64,000 nucleotides of DNA from DYRG01 sp041161065 (GTDB taxonomy: Bacteria; Pseudomonadota; Gammaproteobacteria; Beggiatoales; Beggiatoaceae). The DNA is taken from NCBI GenBank assembly GCA_041161065.1, contig JBEAVE010000040.1, forward strand, positions 1 through 64,000, written 5' to 3'. Below are positions 34,664 through 43,359 of this stretch, in pieces. The first letter of the stretch is position 1. Each line of letters starts with the position of its first letter. The position numbers and the translations under genes are program-made. Below the pieces are notes generated by a model that was not told the DNA's origin, made no database searches, and worked only from the letters and a program-made list of their open reading frames with translations.

Positions 34664-35134
34664 TTATTTTTTAACAAAATCCCAAATTTTACCTGTCCAA
34701 CCACCTTTAGACCATTTACTCTTCACACCTCTCCCCAAGAAACAAGGCGTGTAATGTTTATCTTCAATCATAATGTGATTAGTCAGCCAACTGCGCAAGA
34801 AATTAAGCAATTCCATACTCACTGCGGTTTTACGCGCTTTAACTTTTTCTCTAATATCAATAACTTGTGAAGCTAGCTCTTGATGATGTTTCTTGTGTTC
34901 TTCATATTGCGGATAATCGAAAATTCTCATCAAACTTTCTTCAACTGCAAAATGCACAACCGTGTACTCAACTAATTCAGTTAAAATATTATCCACCGTA
35001 TGCAAATCGGTTTTCTTAATAATTGCTTCGTACAAATTATTAATTAACCGTACCAATACCTTGTGTTGTTCATCAATTTCCTCAATGCCAACACTCAATT
35101 GTTCCGTCCATTCTACTAGGGGTTTAATTTCCAC
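34664..35134 (-). CDS. Bacteriohemerythrin
   Basis: This 156-residue four-helix oxygen-binding protein has a di-iron centre. All ligands of the canonical set are present: His24 (DEQHKVL), His61 and Glu65 (HFAVEE), His80 and His84 (HKKHH), His120 and Asp125 (HIMIED). It starts with the usual W-T/S-x2-LSVGI entry. The C-terminal tail after residue 130 is basic and Trp-rich, an extension not needed for iron binding. Likely roles are oxygen sensing, storage or delivery. AGGAG precedes the ATG. Confidence 0.95.
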   Translation of the reverse strand: MEIKPLVEWTEQLSVGIEEIDEQHKVLVRLINNLYEAIIKKTDLHTVDNILTELVEYTVVHFAVEESLMRIFDYPQYEEHKKHHQELASQVIDIREKVKARKTAVSMELLNFLRSWLTNHIMIEDKHYTPCFLGRGVKSKWSKGGWTGKIWDFVKK

Positions 35135-35447
35135 GTTAGGTCTCCTCTTCTACAATGTTAATGACTAAATTACATCTAATGCAAAAATGGCAGTTTGCTC
35201 TCTTGTTGTTTGGGTTAAACTTATAACAACAACGCATCTATTTTCTCTAATTTAATGCACTCGCTCAACACAACGGTTCGAGTTTTTGTCAATTCTATCG
35301 ATGGGCATTGCGCCGTCAAACTGAAATTCCGCCGCGCCAAACCTGTTTAAAATATCACTAAAATAAAACATTTGCCAATCAAAAATGGCGGGATTTTGCA
35401 AATAAAGGGCTACAAGGGGTTGCTATCGAAGTTTCTAGCACAATGGA
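35135..35447. other. Intergenic region with no supported feature
   Basis: This 313-base gap lies between the hemerythrin gene (reading away) and the end of the DNA methyltransferase gene. A weak TTGCAT/TAACAT pair on the minus strand could be the hemerythrin promoter. I see no gene, strong hairpin or repeat otherwise. Confidence 0.5.
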
Positions 35448-36407
35448 CTAATGAAATGACTTTATTTCAGGAAAGGGATTAGAAAATTGCCAGCCAGTTT
35501 TACCGGTTTCTCTCAAGTGTTCTAATCGTCGAATTGTTAATTCTGCAAAAATTGGATCAATATCACAAGTAAAAACCTTTCGTTTAAGTTTTTCTCCTGC
35601 AATTAACGTTGTCCCTGCGTGTGAAAAGAAATCCGCTATCAAATCATTTTCTTGACTACTCGCAGAAATCAATCGTTCTATTGCTTTTAAGGGTTTTTGC
35701 GCATAACAACCTGCGACATTTTCTTCCATTCGATAAAATACCTGTTGAATATCCACCCACACGTTTCCTGCTCTAATATTCTCGGATTTACTCCGTTGCA
35801 GATTCTCCGTTCGTTTTCCATCAATCTCTTTGTAATATCCTCTTAATATCTTTGGAATATCGGTGTATTCAGCGTTCACATTAAAATAGGGTTCACCTTT
35901 GATGTAATACAAACATTCTTGCCGAACTGCCATAAAGTTCTTTTGTGTGCCATAACCGCGTTGATTTCGCATCGTAATAAAACTTCGGGATTTCAAATCG
36001 GGATAGTTTCTCATCAACAACATAAAATCGGGTAAGGGTTGGAAATGAGCTTTTTGATCCGCGCCAAGCCAAATATATAAGCTCGAGTTCTTTTCCAAAA
36101 TACTCAGATTATTTTCAACCCATTGTTGAGAGTATTTCATATAATCTGGCAAATTCATTTTGAATAGATTATGGGTATTTTCATTCCCGACCATTACATT
36201 ATAAGGAGGGTCTTGAATCGAGAGCGTGGCTTTGTGATTTTCAAATAAACGTGAAATATCGTTCTTTTGTGTGGCATCTAACACTCCCACCCGATGCCCA
36301 GAAATAGAATCCTCCCAAATTTCTCCCGTTTTCAAACGACAAAATGGAAGAAGTTGCTCTCGCAATTCAGGAAGATTATCTAAACGTCCAAACGGTTCTG
36401 CGGTCAT
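35448..36407 (-). CDS. Orphan beta-class DNA methyltransferase (N6-adenine or N4-cytosine)
   Basis: This 319-residue SAM-dependent methyltransferase has catalytic motif IV DPPYN at residues 66-70. The SAM-binding motif I region lies near the C-terminus (DFFSHAGTTLIAGEKLKRKV), which is the beta-class order. The target-recognition segment lies between. No restriction endonuclease is adjacent, so it may act as a stand-alone regulatory or phage-derived methylase. Its ATG overlaps the aroA stop (ATGA), so it is translated from the aroA message. Confidence 0.9.
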   Translation of the reverse strand: MTAEPFGRLDNLPELREQLLPFCRLKTGEIWEDSISGHRVGVLDATQKNDISRLFENHKATLSIQDPPYNVMVGNENTHNLFKMNLPDYMKYSQQWVENNLSILEKNSSLYIWLGADQKAHFQPLPDFMLLMRNYPDLKSRSFITMRNQRGYGTQKNFMAVRQECLYYIKGEPYFNVNAEYTDIPKILRGYYKEIDGKRTENLQRSKSENIRAGNVWVDIQQVFYRMEENVAGCYAQKPLKAIERLISASSQENDLIADFFSHAGTTLIAGEKLKRKVFTCDIDPIFAELTIRRLEHLRETGKTGWQFSNPFPEIKSFH

Positions 36408-37711
36408 AATAATTGCTCGATGTTTAAACCTAAACTAGAGGCTAATTCAACGAAGTTAGGAAAAGAGGTGGCGACATTCGCGCAGTCTTTGATTTTAATG
36501 GGATTTTTCGCGCGCAAAGAAGCCATCGCAAATGACATTGCAATGCGATGATCGCCGTGAGAATCGATTTCTCCGCCTTGTAATTGTCCGCCGCGAATAA
36601 CCATGCCGTCGGGAGTGGGTTGTGCGTCGATGCCTAAAACTTTTAAGCCGTCTGCCATCACTTGAATGCGGTCGCTTTCTTTGACGCGCAATTCTTCCGC
36701 GCCGGTCAAAACCGTTTCGCCGTCCGCGCACGCCGCCGCGATAAAAATGGCGGGAAATTCGTCGATTGCCAACGGGACGAGTTCTTCGGGAATTTGAATG
36801 CCTTTTAAAGTGCTTGATTTGACTAATAAATCCGCGACAGGTTCGCCGCCGATGTTGCGTTTGTTCAATATTTGAATGTTTGCGCCCATCAATTTCAAAA
36901 TATCTAAAATGCCTGTTCGCGTGGGATTGATGCCGACGTGTTCAATGTAAAGCTCTGAATTTTCAGCGATTGTTGCGCCAACGATAAAAAACGCCGCCGA
37001 CGAAATATCCGCAGGCACATCGATGTTTTTGGCGAATAATTTACCGCCGCCTTTTAAACAAACTTTTGCGCCATCTCGTTGAATTTCATAGCCAAATCCT
37101 TGCAACATGCGTTCGGAATGATCGCGGGTTGGGGCGGGTTCGATAACGCAAGTTGTGCCGTCGGCGTACAATCCCGCTAATAAAATACTGGATTTCACTT
37201 GCGCGCTGGCGACAGGCATAACATATTCAATTCCTTGAAGTTTTTGATTGCCCGCAATTTGCAAAGGCGGCGTGCCTTTATCGGAAGTGCTTATTTTTGC
37301 GCCCATTTTTGACAGCGGATCGGTGACGCGGCGCATCGGACGTTTGGAAAGCGACGAATCGCCCGTTAAAACCGTGTCGAAATTTTGTGCGGACAATAAA
37401 CCCGATAACAATCGCATCGAAGTCCCTGAATTTCCTAAATAAAGTTCGTGTTGTGGTTTTTTCAAACCGTGCAAACCCACGCCCTGAATTTTCACAACAT
37501 CTTGATTACGTTGAATTTTCACGCCCATTGCTTGAAACGCGGCTAACGTTGCCAAGGTATCTTCGCCTTGCAAAAATCCCGAAATGTAGGTTTCGCCTTC
37601 CGCGATCGCGCCGAGCATAATCGCCCGATGAGAAATCGATTTGTCGCCCGCCACTCGGCAGCGTCCCTGCAATTTGCCGTCGGGAAAAACTTGAAAAGTT
37701 ACATGAGTCAT
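36404..37711 (-). CDS. aroA: 3-phosphoshikimate 1-carboxyvinyltransferase (EPSP synthase)
   Basis: This 435-residue enzyme joins phosphoenolpyruvate to shikimate-3-phosphate in aromatic amino-acid synthesis. Substrate-binding motifs are GDKSISHRAIMLG, LGNSGTSMRLLSGLL, LTGDSSLSKRPMRR, VPADISSAAFF and ELRVKESDRI. GxSGxSxR-type residues appear in GNSGTSMR. A promoter lies upstream at 37757-37784. The stop is fused with the methyltransferase start downstream. Confidence 0.97.
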   Translation of the reverse strand: MTHVTFQVFPDGKLQGRCRVAGDKSISHRAIMLGAIAEGETYISGFLQGEDTLATLAAFQAMGVKIQRNQDVVKIQGVGLHGLKKPQHELYLGNSGTSMRLLSGLLSAQNFDTVLTGDSSLSKRPMRRVTDPLSKMGAKISTSDKGTPPLQIAGNQKLQGIEYVMPVASAQVKSSILLAGLYADGTTCVIEPAPTRDHSERMLQGFGYEIQRDGAKVCLKGGGKLFAKNIDVPADISSAAFFIVGATIAENSELYIEHVGINPTRTGILDILKLMGANIQILNKRNIGGEPVADLLVKSSTLKGIQIPEELVPLAIDEFPAIFIAAACADGETVLTGAEELRVKESDRIQVMADGLKVLGIDAQPTPDGMVIRGGQLQGGEIDSHGDHRIAMSFAMASLRAKNPIKIKDCANVATSFPNFVELASSLGLNIEQLL

Positions 37712-37756
37712 TTTTCACAATCCTTTGTTTTAAATAGATAGATAAATCAATGTGTT

Positions 37757-37784
37757 ATTAAATACAACATTTTATGTTTGACAA
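37757..37784 (-). promoter_or_regulatory. Candidate promoter of aroA
   Basis: On the minus strand TTGTCA, a 16-base spacer and TTTAAT (5 of 6) lie about 46 bases before the aroA ATG. Confidence 0.5.
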
Positions 37785-37925
37785 AACACGCGGGCATCTA
37801 TTATAAAACTTACCTCACACAAAAGCGACTACGTTATCGAATGAGAAATAACTTGTTGAAATATAAGATGCGGCAAAGAAAAAATGATACCCCGTGTCGT
37901 TTTAGAGAAATTATGGCAAATTGAC

Positions 37926-37954
37926 TTGTCAAGAGGAAAATCCACTAATATAAT
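37926..37954 (+). promoter_or_regulatory. Promoter copy A, before the GRDP-like gene
   Basis: TTGTCA, 17 bases and a perfect TATAAT. The stretch from GACTTGTCAAGAGGAAAATC through the TATAAT is nearly identical to the argD promoter at 38660-38688. The rest of the 365-base gap 37712-38076 contains only the aroA promoter and repeat copy 2. Confidence 0.7.
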
Positions 37955-37991
37955 CGACTCCTTTTAGCGGTATAATTGGCGAATGATGGGT

Positions 37992-38034
37992 TTTATATTT
38001 CAATGGATTAGATTTAAATTCCACTCAACTTTAT
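37992..38034. repeat. Dispersed repeat, copy 2
   Basis: This copy runs from TTTATATTTCAATGGATTAG to ACTCAACTTTA, just upstream of the GRDP-like gene. It is in the same orientation as copies 1 and 3. Confidence 0.75.
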
Positions 38035-38076
38035 ACCACTACCCGATTTTTCATTTTTTTAGATAAAGGACTGATT

Positions 38077-38550
38077 ATGTATGATGGTTTTATGAAAGAA
38101 CTTGATCTTGAACCTATAATGGTTAAGATAATGGATTCTGAGGAAGGTTTAGGATGGTCTTTAGAATTTACGAAACAGGTTTCCGATGAATACAAAAAAT
38201 TTTTAATTTTATGTAGAGAAAATCCGAGTGTCGCCATAGTACCATCTTCATTTGTAGATGATTTTTGGCATTTTCATATTCTTGACACTCAAAAATACCA
38301 AGAAGATTGTGAGCAAATGTTTGGATATTTTCTACATCATTTTCCCTATTTTGGGATGAGAGGTGAAGAAGATAAAAACAGTTTGAAAAAAGCGTGGACA
38401 GAGACATGCCAAATATATAGAGACCGTTTTGGTGATCTTCCTAGTGATTTATGGTTATCAAGTAACAGGTGTCCAAATTGTGGGCGGAGATGTAAATCTG
38501 ATAAAAATTATTCAATGGAGGAACGCCCGCGTCTTGCTGTGGCAGCGTAG
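38077..38550 (+). CDS. Small GRDP-like (DUF1399-type) protein with Cys-rich tail
   Basis: This 157-residue protein carries the conserved core of the glycine-rich-domain-protein family: SSFVDDFWHFHILDTQKYQE, CEQMFGYFLHHFPYFGMRGEED and a trailing YRDRFGDLP. Such cores are best known from plant and fungal GRDP proteins and scattered bacteria; the function is unknown. A C-terminal CPNCGRRC (Cys132, 135, 139) may hold zinc. AAAGGA precedes the ATG. The gene is bracketed by direct repeats and duplicated promoters, which suggests it was inserted upstream of argD or arose with a local duplication. Confidence 0.75.
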   Translation: MYDGFMKELDLEPIMVKIMDSEEGLGWSLEFTKQVSDEYKKFLILCRENPSVAIVPSSFVDDFWHFHILDTQKYQEDCEQMFGYFLHHFPYFGMRGEEDKNSLKKAWTETCQIYRDRFGDLPSDLWLSSNRCPNCGRRCKSDKNYSMEERPRLAVAA

Positions 38551-38581
38551 GATGTAGCAGTATAAGAGCTAAATGATAACC

Positions 38582-38623
38582 TTTATATTTCAATGAGTTA
38601 GAGCTAAATTTTACTCAACTTTA
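38582..38623. repeat. Dispersed repeat, copy 3
   Basis: This copy runs from TTTATATTTCAATGAGTTAG to ACTCAACTTTA, just downstream of the GRDP-like gene and 590 bases from copy 2. Confidence 0.75.
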
Positions 38624-38659
38624 CGTCACAGTCCTCTTCTGTTGGCATAATGAAGTGAC

Positions 38660-38688
38660 TTGTCAAGAGGAAAATCCAATCATATAAT
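38660..38688 (+). promoter_or_regulatory. Promoter copy B, before argD
   Basis: TTGTCA, 17 bases and a perfect TATAAT; near-duplicate of promoter copy A. The predicted start is near 38695. Confidence 0.75.
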
Positions 38689-38707
38689 CAAGTTTTTTTA
38701 ATAGAGA

Positions 38708-38732
38708 GCAGTCGTTCGGTCGACTGCTTTTT
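38708..38732 (+). terminator. Terminator-like hairpin in the argD leader
   Basis: GCAGTCG pairs perfectly with CGACTGC around a six-base loop, followed by TTTTT. It lies only 10-40 bases after the expected transcription start and before the argD ribosome site. Confidence 0.7.
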
Positions 38733-38753
38733 CGTTTTTTAGGGGGGAATACG

Positions 38754-39932
38754 ATGACAACCACCCATTTAATGTCGAATTATGCGCGCCAACCGGTTGT
38801 TTTTACGAAAGGTTCGGGCGTTTATGTGTGGGATAACAACGGTGAAAAATATTTAGATGCGCTGTCGGGGGTGGCGGTGTGCGCGCTGGGGCATTCACAC
38901 CCGCAACTTGCCGCCGCGATCGCCGATCAAGCCGCCACGTTGATGCACACTTCAAATATTTACGGCATCGATTTGCAGTCACAATTGGCAGATAAACTGG
39001 CGAATTTGTCGGGCATGGACACCGCGTTTTTCTGCAATTCGGGCGCAGAGGCAAATGAAGCCGCCATCAAATTAGCGCGTTATTGGGGAAATCAGCAACA
39101 TATTGATAATCCTAAAATTATTGTGATGGAAGGCAGTTTTCATGGTCGAACCATGGGCGCGTTGAGCGCGACGGGAAATACTAAAATTCAAAAGGGTTTT
39201 GAGCCTTTATTGGAAGGATTTATCCGCGTTCCGTATAATAATCTTGATGAAATTCAAAGTCTTGCAAACGACAAATCCATCGTTGCCATATTAGTCGAAC
39301 CCGTGCAAGGCGAAGGCGGCGTAAATATTCCGTCGGTAAATTATTTGAAAAGTTTGCGCAACATCTGCAATCAAAACAATTGGTTATTAATGCTTGATGA
39401 AGTTCAAACGGGGATCGGACGAACAGGAAAATGGTTTGCTTTTCAACATGATGCGATTGTGCCCGACGTGATGTGTTTGGCGAAAGGCTTGGGCGGCGGA
39501 ATGCCCATCGGCGCGTGTTTGGCGGCGGGAAAAGCTGCGCACATTTTTCAAGCAGGTACACACGGTTCAACATTTGGTGGAAATCCCTTAGCGTGTCGGG
39601 CGGCATTAACTGTTATCGATGTCATTGAAAAACAAGGAATTTGTGAACACGTTGAACAAATGGAATCGCGGTTTCTCAGCGGATTTCAAAACGCATTACA
39701 AAGCGTTCAAAGCGTGAAAGAAATCAGAGCAAAAGGCTTAATGATTGGGATCGAATTAGATCGTCCGTGCGGTGAATTGGTGAAACAAGCATTATTAGAA
39801 GAACGTCTTTTAATTAATGTGACCGCCGACAAAACAATTCGCTTATTACCCCCCCTCATTATCAATGAAACAGAAGTGGATAAAATTATTCAGGTTTTGA
39901 GCACATTGATTCGCAAGTTTCTATCTGAATAA
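38754..39932 (+). CDS. argD: Acetylornithine aminotransferase
   Basis: This 392-residue class-III PLP aminotransferase converts N-acetylglutamate semialdehyde to N-acetylornithine in arginine synthesis. Motifs are FCNSGAEANEAAIKLAR, SFHGRTMGALSATGN, LLMLDEVQTGIGRTGKWFAF and the PLP lysine in CLAKGLGGGMPIGA. GSTFGGNPLACRAA closes the site. AGGGGGGA precedes the ATG. argF follows after 26 bases, forming a small arginine operon with a leader hairpin. Confidence 0.96.
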   Translation: MTTTHLMSNYARQPVVFTKGSGVYVWDNNGEKYLDALSGVAVCALGHSHPQLAAAIADQAATLMHTSNIYGIDLQSQLADKLANLSGMDTAFFCNSGAEANEAAIKLARYWGNQQHIDNPKIIVMEGSFHGRTMGALSATGNTKIQKGFEPLLEGFIRVPYNNLDEIQSLANDKSIVAILVEPVQGEGGVNIPSVNYLKSLRNICNQNNWLLMLDEVQTGIGRTGKWFAFQHDAIVPDVMCLAKGLGGGMPIGACLAAGKAAHIFQAGTHGSTFGGNPLACRAALTVIDVIEKQGICEHVEQMESRFLSGFQNALQSVQSVKEIRAKGLMIGIELDRPCGELVKQALLEERLLINVTADKTIRLLPPLIINETEVDKIIQVLSTLIRKFLSE

Positions 39933-39958
39933 TTGAACTAAAAGGAAGGAGAAGAAAA

Positions 39959-40882
39959 ATGGCTATTCGGCATTTTTTAAGTTTATTAGATTTAACCCCA
40001 ACCGAATTACAAACTTTATTGCAACGGGCGATTTTTTTAAAACAACTACAAAAAAAAGGTAGCTCGCCGCAATGCTTAAAAAACAAAGTGTTGGGCATGA
40101 TTTTCGAGAAATCGTCGACGCGCACTCGAGTGTCGTTTGAATCGGCGATGGCGCAATGCGGCGGACACGCGATTTTTTTGTCGCCCAAAGACACCCAATT
40201 GGGGCGTGGCGAACCCGTCGAAGATACCGCCCGCGTCTTATCGGGTATGATCGATGGGGTGATTATTCGAACTTATCATCAAGAAACCATCGAAAAATTC
40301 GCCGCTTACGCCCGCATTCCCGTAATTAATGCTCTCACCGATGCGCATCACCCCTGCCAATTATTGGCGGATATTCAAACCTTTATCGAATATCGCGGAT
40401 CGATTCAAGGTAAACGGGTGGCGTGGATTGGCGACGGATTTAATATGTGCAATTCGTTCATTCACGCGGCGAAACAGTTTGATTTTGAGTTGCGGATTGC
40501 GTCCCCGCACGGTTATCAGCCGTCGCCGGAGATGATCGCTGAAGCGGAAGGGCGCGCGGAATTGCGTGAAGACCCCAATTGGGCGGCGGAAAACGCCGAT
40601 TTAATCGTCACCGACGTGTGGGCGAGCATGGGTCAGGAAGACGAGCAGGCGTTGCGCGAGCGGATTTTCGCCCCTTATCAAGTGAACGCAAACTTAATGG
40701 CGAAAGCAAATTCTAACGCTTTGTTTATGCACTGTTTACCCGCGCATCGAGGCGAAGAAGTCACGAATGAAGTCATCGAAGGGGCGCAAAGCGTCGTGTG
40801 GGAAGAAGCCGCCAACCGTTTGCACGCCCAAAAAGCCCTGCTGGAATTTTTGTTAATCACCCAATATGAAAATCTTAGTTAG
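39959..40882 (+). CDS. argF: Ornithine carbamoyltransferase
   Basis: This 307-residue enzyme makes citrulline from ornithine and carbamoyl phosphate. Carbamoyl-phosphate contacts are SSTRTRVSFE and HPCQLLAD. Ornithine-binding features are seen in DVWASMGQEDE and MHCLPAHRGEEV. The start has AAGGAAGGAG upstream. The coding end overlaps surE by 17 bases. Confidence 0.97.
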   Translation: MAIRHFLSLLDLTPTELQTLLQRAIFLKQLQKKGSSPQCLKNKVLGMIFEKSSTRTRVSFESAMAQCGGHAIFLSPKDTQLGRGEPVEDTARVLSGMIDGVIIRTYHQETIEKFAAYARIPVINALTDAHHPCQLLADIQTFIEYRGSIQGKRVAWIGDGFNMCNSFIHAAKQFDFELRIASPHGYQPSPEMIAEAEGRAELREDPNWAAENADLIVTDVWASMGQEDEQALRERIFAPYQVNANLMAKANSNALFMHCLPAHRGEEVTNEVIEGAQSVVWEEAANRLHAQKALLEFLLITQYENLS

Positions 40883-41636
40883 TAACGACGACGGCTATCA
40901 AGCGACGGGTTTATTGGCGGTCGTTGAAATGCTCCAAACGCTGGATTTTGTTGAAAAAGTCACCGTCGTCGCCCCCGATCAAGATCGCAGCGGCGCGAGT
41001 CATTCTTTGACCATCGATCAACCCTTGCGCCCCGTTCACATCGAACCCAATATTTATTATGTCAATGGCACGCCGACCGATTGTGTGCATTTGGCAATCA
41101 ATGGGTTATTGGATTTTATGCCCGACATGGTGATTTCTGGGATCAATCCGGTGGCGAATTTGGGCGACGATGTGTTGTATTCGGGGACGGTCGCGGCGGC
41201 GATGGAAGGGCGTTTTTTGGGATTGCCGGCGATTGCGATGTCATTGGCGGGATCTTTAAATCGGCAAGTGACACTGCATTACGACACGGCGACGCAAGTT
41301 TTATGTAATTTACTCAAGCGGTTACAACAATATCCATTGCCACAGGATACGATTTTAAATATCAACGTGCCGAATGTGCCTTTTGAAGCATTAAAAGCTA
41401 TCCAAATCACCCGCTTAGGGCATCGTCATCAATCCGAACCGATGATCAAATCGAGTGATCCGCGCGGACGGGCGATTTATTGGCTGGGACCGCCCGGAAA
41501 TGCCCGCGATGACGGTGAAGGTACTGATTTTGATGCGATTTCTCGAAACATTGTCTCGATCACGCCCCTTCAAATCGATTTGACCCGCCACGCCGCCATT
41601 CCCACTTTAACCCGTTGGTTAGATTTATCGATGTAG
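40866..41636 (+). CDS. surE: 5'/3'-nucleotidase SurE
   Basis: This 256-residue metal-dependent nucleoside monophosphatase (also an exopolyphosphatase in relatives) acts in stationary-phase survival. The metal site is VSNDDGYQA with DRSGASHSLT. NGTPTDCVHLAING and SGINPVANLGDDVLYSGTVAAAMEG are diagnostic. It begins inside the end of argF, so it is translationally coupled to the arginine genes here. In many gammaproteobacteria it is linked instead to pcm or truD. Confidence 0.96.
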   Translation: MKILVSNDDGYQATGLLAVVEMLQTLDFVEKVTVVAPDQDRSGASHSLTIDQPLRPVHIEPNIYYVNGTPTDCVHLAINGLLDFMPDMVISGINPVANLGDDVLYSGTVAAAMEGRFLGLPAIAMSLAGSLNRQVTLHYDTATQVLCNLLKRLQQYPLPQDTILNINVPNVPFEALKAIQITRLGHRHQSEPMIKSSDPRGRAIYWLGPPGNARDDGEGTDFDAISRNIVSITPLQIDLTRHAAIPTLTRWLDLSM

Positions 41637-41668
41637 CGCGCGTTTGTCAAATAGAGGGATTTAATGAA

Positions 41669-42565
41669 ATGTTGCCCGAATCTTTTTTCAATTATCGCCG
41701 CCTGCGCTATTTCAAGATAAGCCTTGGATTATTAGCCGTTTTATCAATCGCTTACGCGACTCACAAAGCCTATCCCGTGCCGAATGGAGGGACTTGGCTG
41801 GGTTATACCTTAGGCATCATGAGTACCCTGCTTATTGTGTGGTTAATGTGGTTTGGGATAAGAAAGCGACATTACAAATCGTCATTTGGTTCATTACAAG
41901 GGTGGTTGTCGGCGCACATTTGGTTGGGATTATTGCTCATTGCAATGGTTACGTTGCACAGTGGATTTCAAATCGGTTGGAATGTACATTCTTTAGCGTA
42001 TTTTCTCATGTTAGCGGTGATTTTTAGTGGAATGTACGGGGTGTTTGTTTATTTGTACTACCCTCAAAAAATGGCGGAAAACCAAGGCGGTTTAACACCC
42101 GATGTAATGGTTCGAGAAATCCTCGCATTAGAGCAAGAATGTTTGAGTTTAGCCGACGGATTAAGCGCAGAATTGCACCAATCTTTATTAGAAACCATCG
42201 AGTCGATTCCTCTCGGTGGCAGCGCGTGGCAACAATTAACTCGAACGCATTATTGGTCGTGGTTAGTCAGAAAACGGCGCGCTATATTGCAGCAAGTCGG
42301 TGTTAATATTGATGAAAATTTGTACGATCCCACTATTTTCCTCGTCGCAGAAAAGCTCGCACAAACCACCGAATTAGAGGAAAATCGCCAATTACGCCGT
42401 TTGTTAGAATTGCTCACCCGTAAAAATGCTTTATTAGCCCGTTTGAGAAAAAATATTCAATATCAAGCCTTTCTCGATATTTGGTTATATGTCCACATTC
42501 CTCTCTCATTTGCTTTATTATCGGCGTTAATTGTTCATATTATAACGGTATTTCTATATTGGTGA
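41669..42565 (+). CDS. Probable di-heme cytochrome b-like membrane protein
   Basis: This 298-residue protein has helices at about 15-32, 44-63, 83-100, 107-130 and 272-297. Two histidine pairs each spaced 14 residues apart (His83/His97 and His276/His290) lie inside membrane helices, the classic arrangement for two b-type hemes. His107 is nearby. A cytosolic helical stretch (about 145-265) separates the pairs. I do not recognise a named family. A role in transmembrane electron transfer is inferred from the histidines only. The ATG at 41669 is preferred to one inside surE. It sits six bases before the PP2C-like gene. Confidence 0.7.
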   Translation: MLPESFFNYRRLRYFKISLGLLAVLSIAYATHKAYPVPNGGTWLGYTLGIMSTLLIVWLMWFGIRKRHYKSSFGSLQGWLSAHIWLGLLLIAMVTLHSGFQIGWNVHSLAYFLMLAVIFSGMYGVFVYLYYPQKMAENQGGLTPDVMVREILALEQECLSLADGLSAELHQSLLETIESIPLGGSAWQQLTRTHYWSWLVRKRRAILQQVGVNIDENLYDPTIFLVAEKLAQTTELEENRQLRRLLELLTRKNALLARLRKNIQYQAFLDIWLYVHIPLSFALLSALIVHIITVFLYW

Positions 42566-42570
42566 GCAAA

Positions 42571-43359
42571 ATGTTATATTTCGACAGCCATTTTAGTATA
42601 GGACGCACGCATTTAATTTGTGAAGATTATGCGCGGCGGGGGATTTCTACTTTTCCTTGGGTGATGGTTTCTGATGGGTGTTCTGCATCAGAAGATAGCG
42701 ACATTGGATCGAGGTTATTAACCCTAACTGCTCAAAAACAACTTTCTCTCTTAAATCATTTGCCAGATTATGAGCATTTTGGCAAACAAGTCATTTCTAA
42801 AACCGCCGATCTTTCTCACACATTAGGATTGCCAGATAATGCACTCGATGCGACATTATTGTTAGGTATTGCGAAAGGACGAACGGTGCATATCTACATT
42901 TATGGTGATGGTTTCATTGTACTTAAAAATCATCAGCAACAATGGCGTACAATTGAGGTTTCTTTTACGCAAAATGCACCATTTTATTTAAGTTATTGGC
43001 TTAACGAAGATTATCGCCTTACTTATCAAAATTTATCCTCAGAAAACAATCAATTAAAAATAACTGATCATCACAAAAGTGCGTTTTATGCTTTTGATAA
43101 AATATTGCATTATCAGTTTTCATTAGATGATTATCCAATGATTGCAATTTGTTCTGATGGTTTAAGCAAATTTGTTAATATGACGGCTTACCAAGCGGTT
43201 TCAGTAGAAACATTATTACCAACATTATTTGATTTCCCATCTTTAGCGGGTTCTTTTGTCAAACGACGCTTGCCTGCGATTTTAAAAGGTTTAGAAAAAG
43301 AGAACATTTTACCTTTTGATGACTTTTCAATGGGCGTATTTGTCGATGCTATTTCTTAA
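42571..43359 (+). CDS. PP2C-like serine/threonine phosphatase domain protein
   Basis: This 262-residue protein has PPM-family blocks: WVMVSDGCSASEDSDIGSRL (metal-binding Asp of the VxDG motif), NALDATLLLGIA, ICSDGLSKF (second Asp-Gly) and DDFSMGVFV (last Asp). The family dephosphorylates Ser/Thr with Mn2+ or Mg2+. The sequence is divergent, lacking the usual GMGG after the first Asp-Gly. It starts six bases after the cytochrome-like gene and ends overlapping the convergent T2SS gene by four bases. Confidence 0.75.
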   Translation: MLYFDSHFSIGRTHLICEDYARRGISTFPWVMVSDGCSASEDSDIGSRLLTLTAQKQLSLLNHLPDYEHFGKQVISKTADLSHTLGLPDNALDATLLLGIAKGRTVHIYIYGDGFIVLKNHQQQWRTIEVSFTQNAPFYLSYWLNEDYRLTYQNLSSENNQLKITDHHKSAFYAFDKILHYQFSLDDYPMIAICSDGLSKFVNMTAYQAVSVETLLPTLFDFPSLAGSFVKRRLPAILKGLEKENILPFDDFSMGVFVDAIS

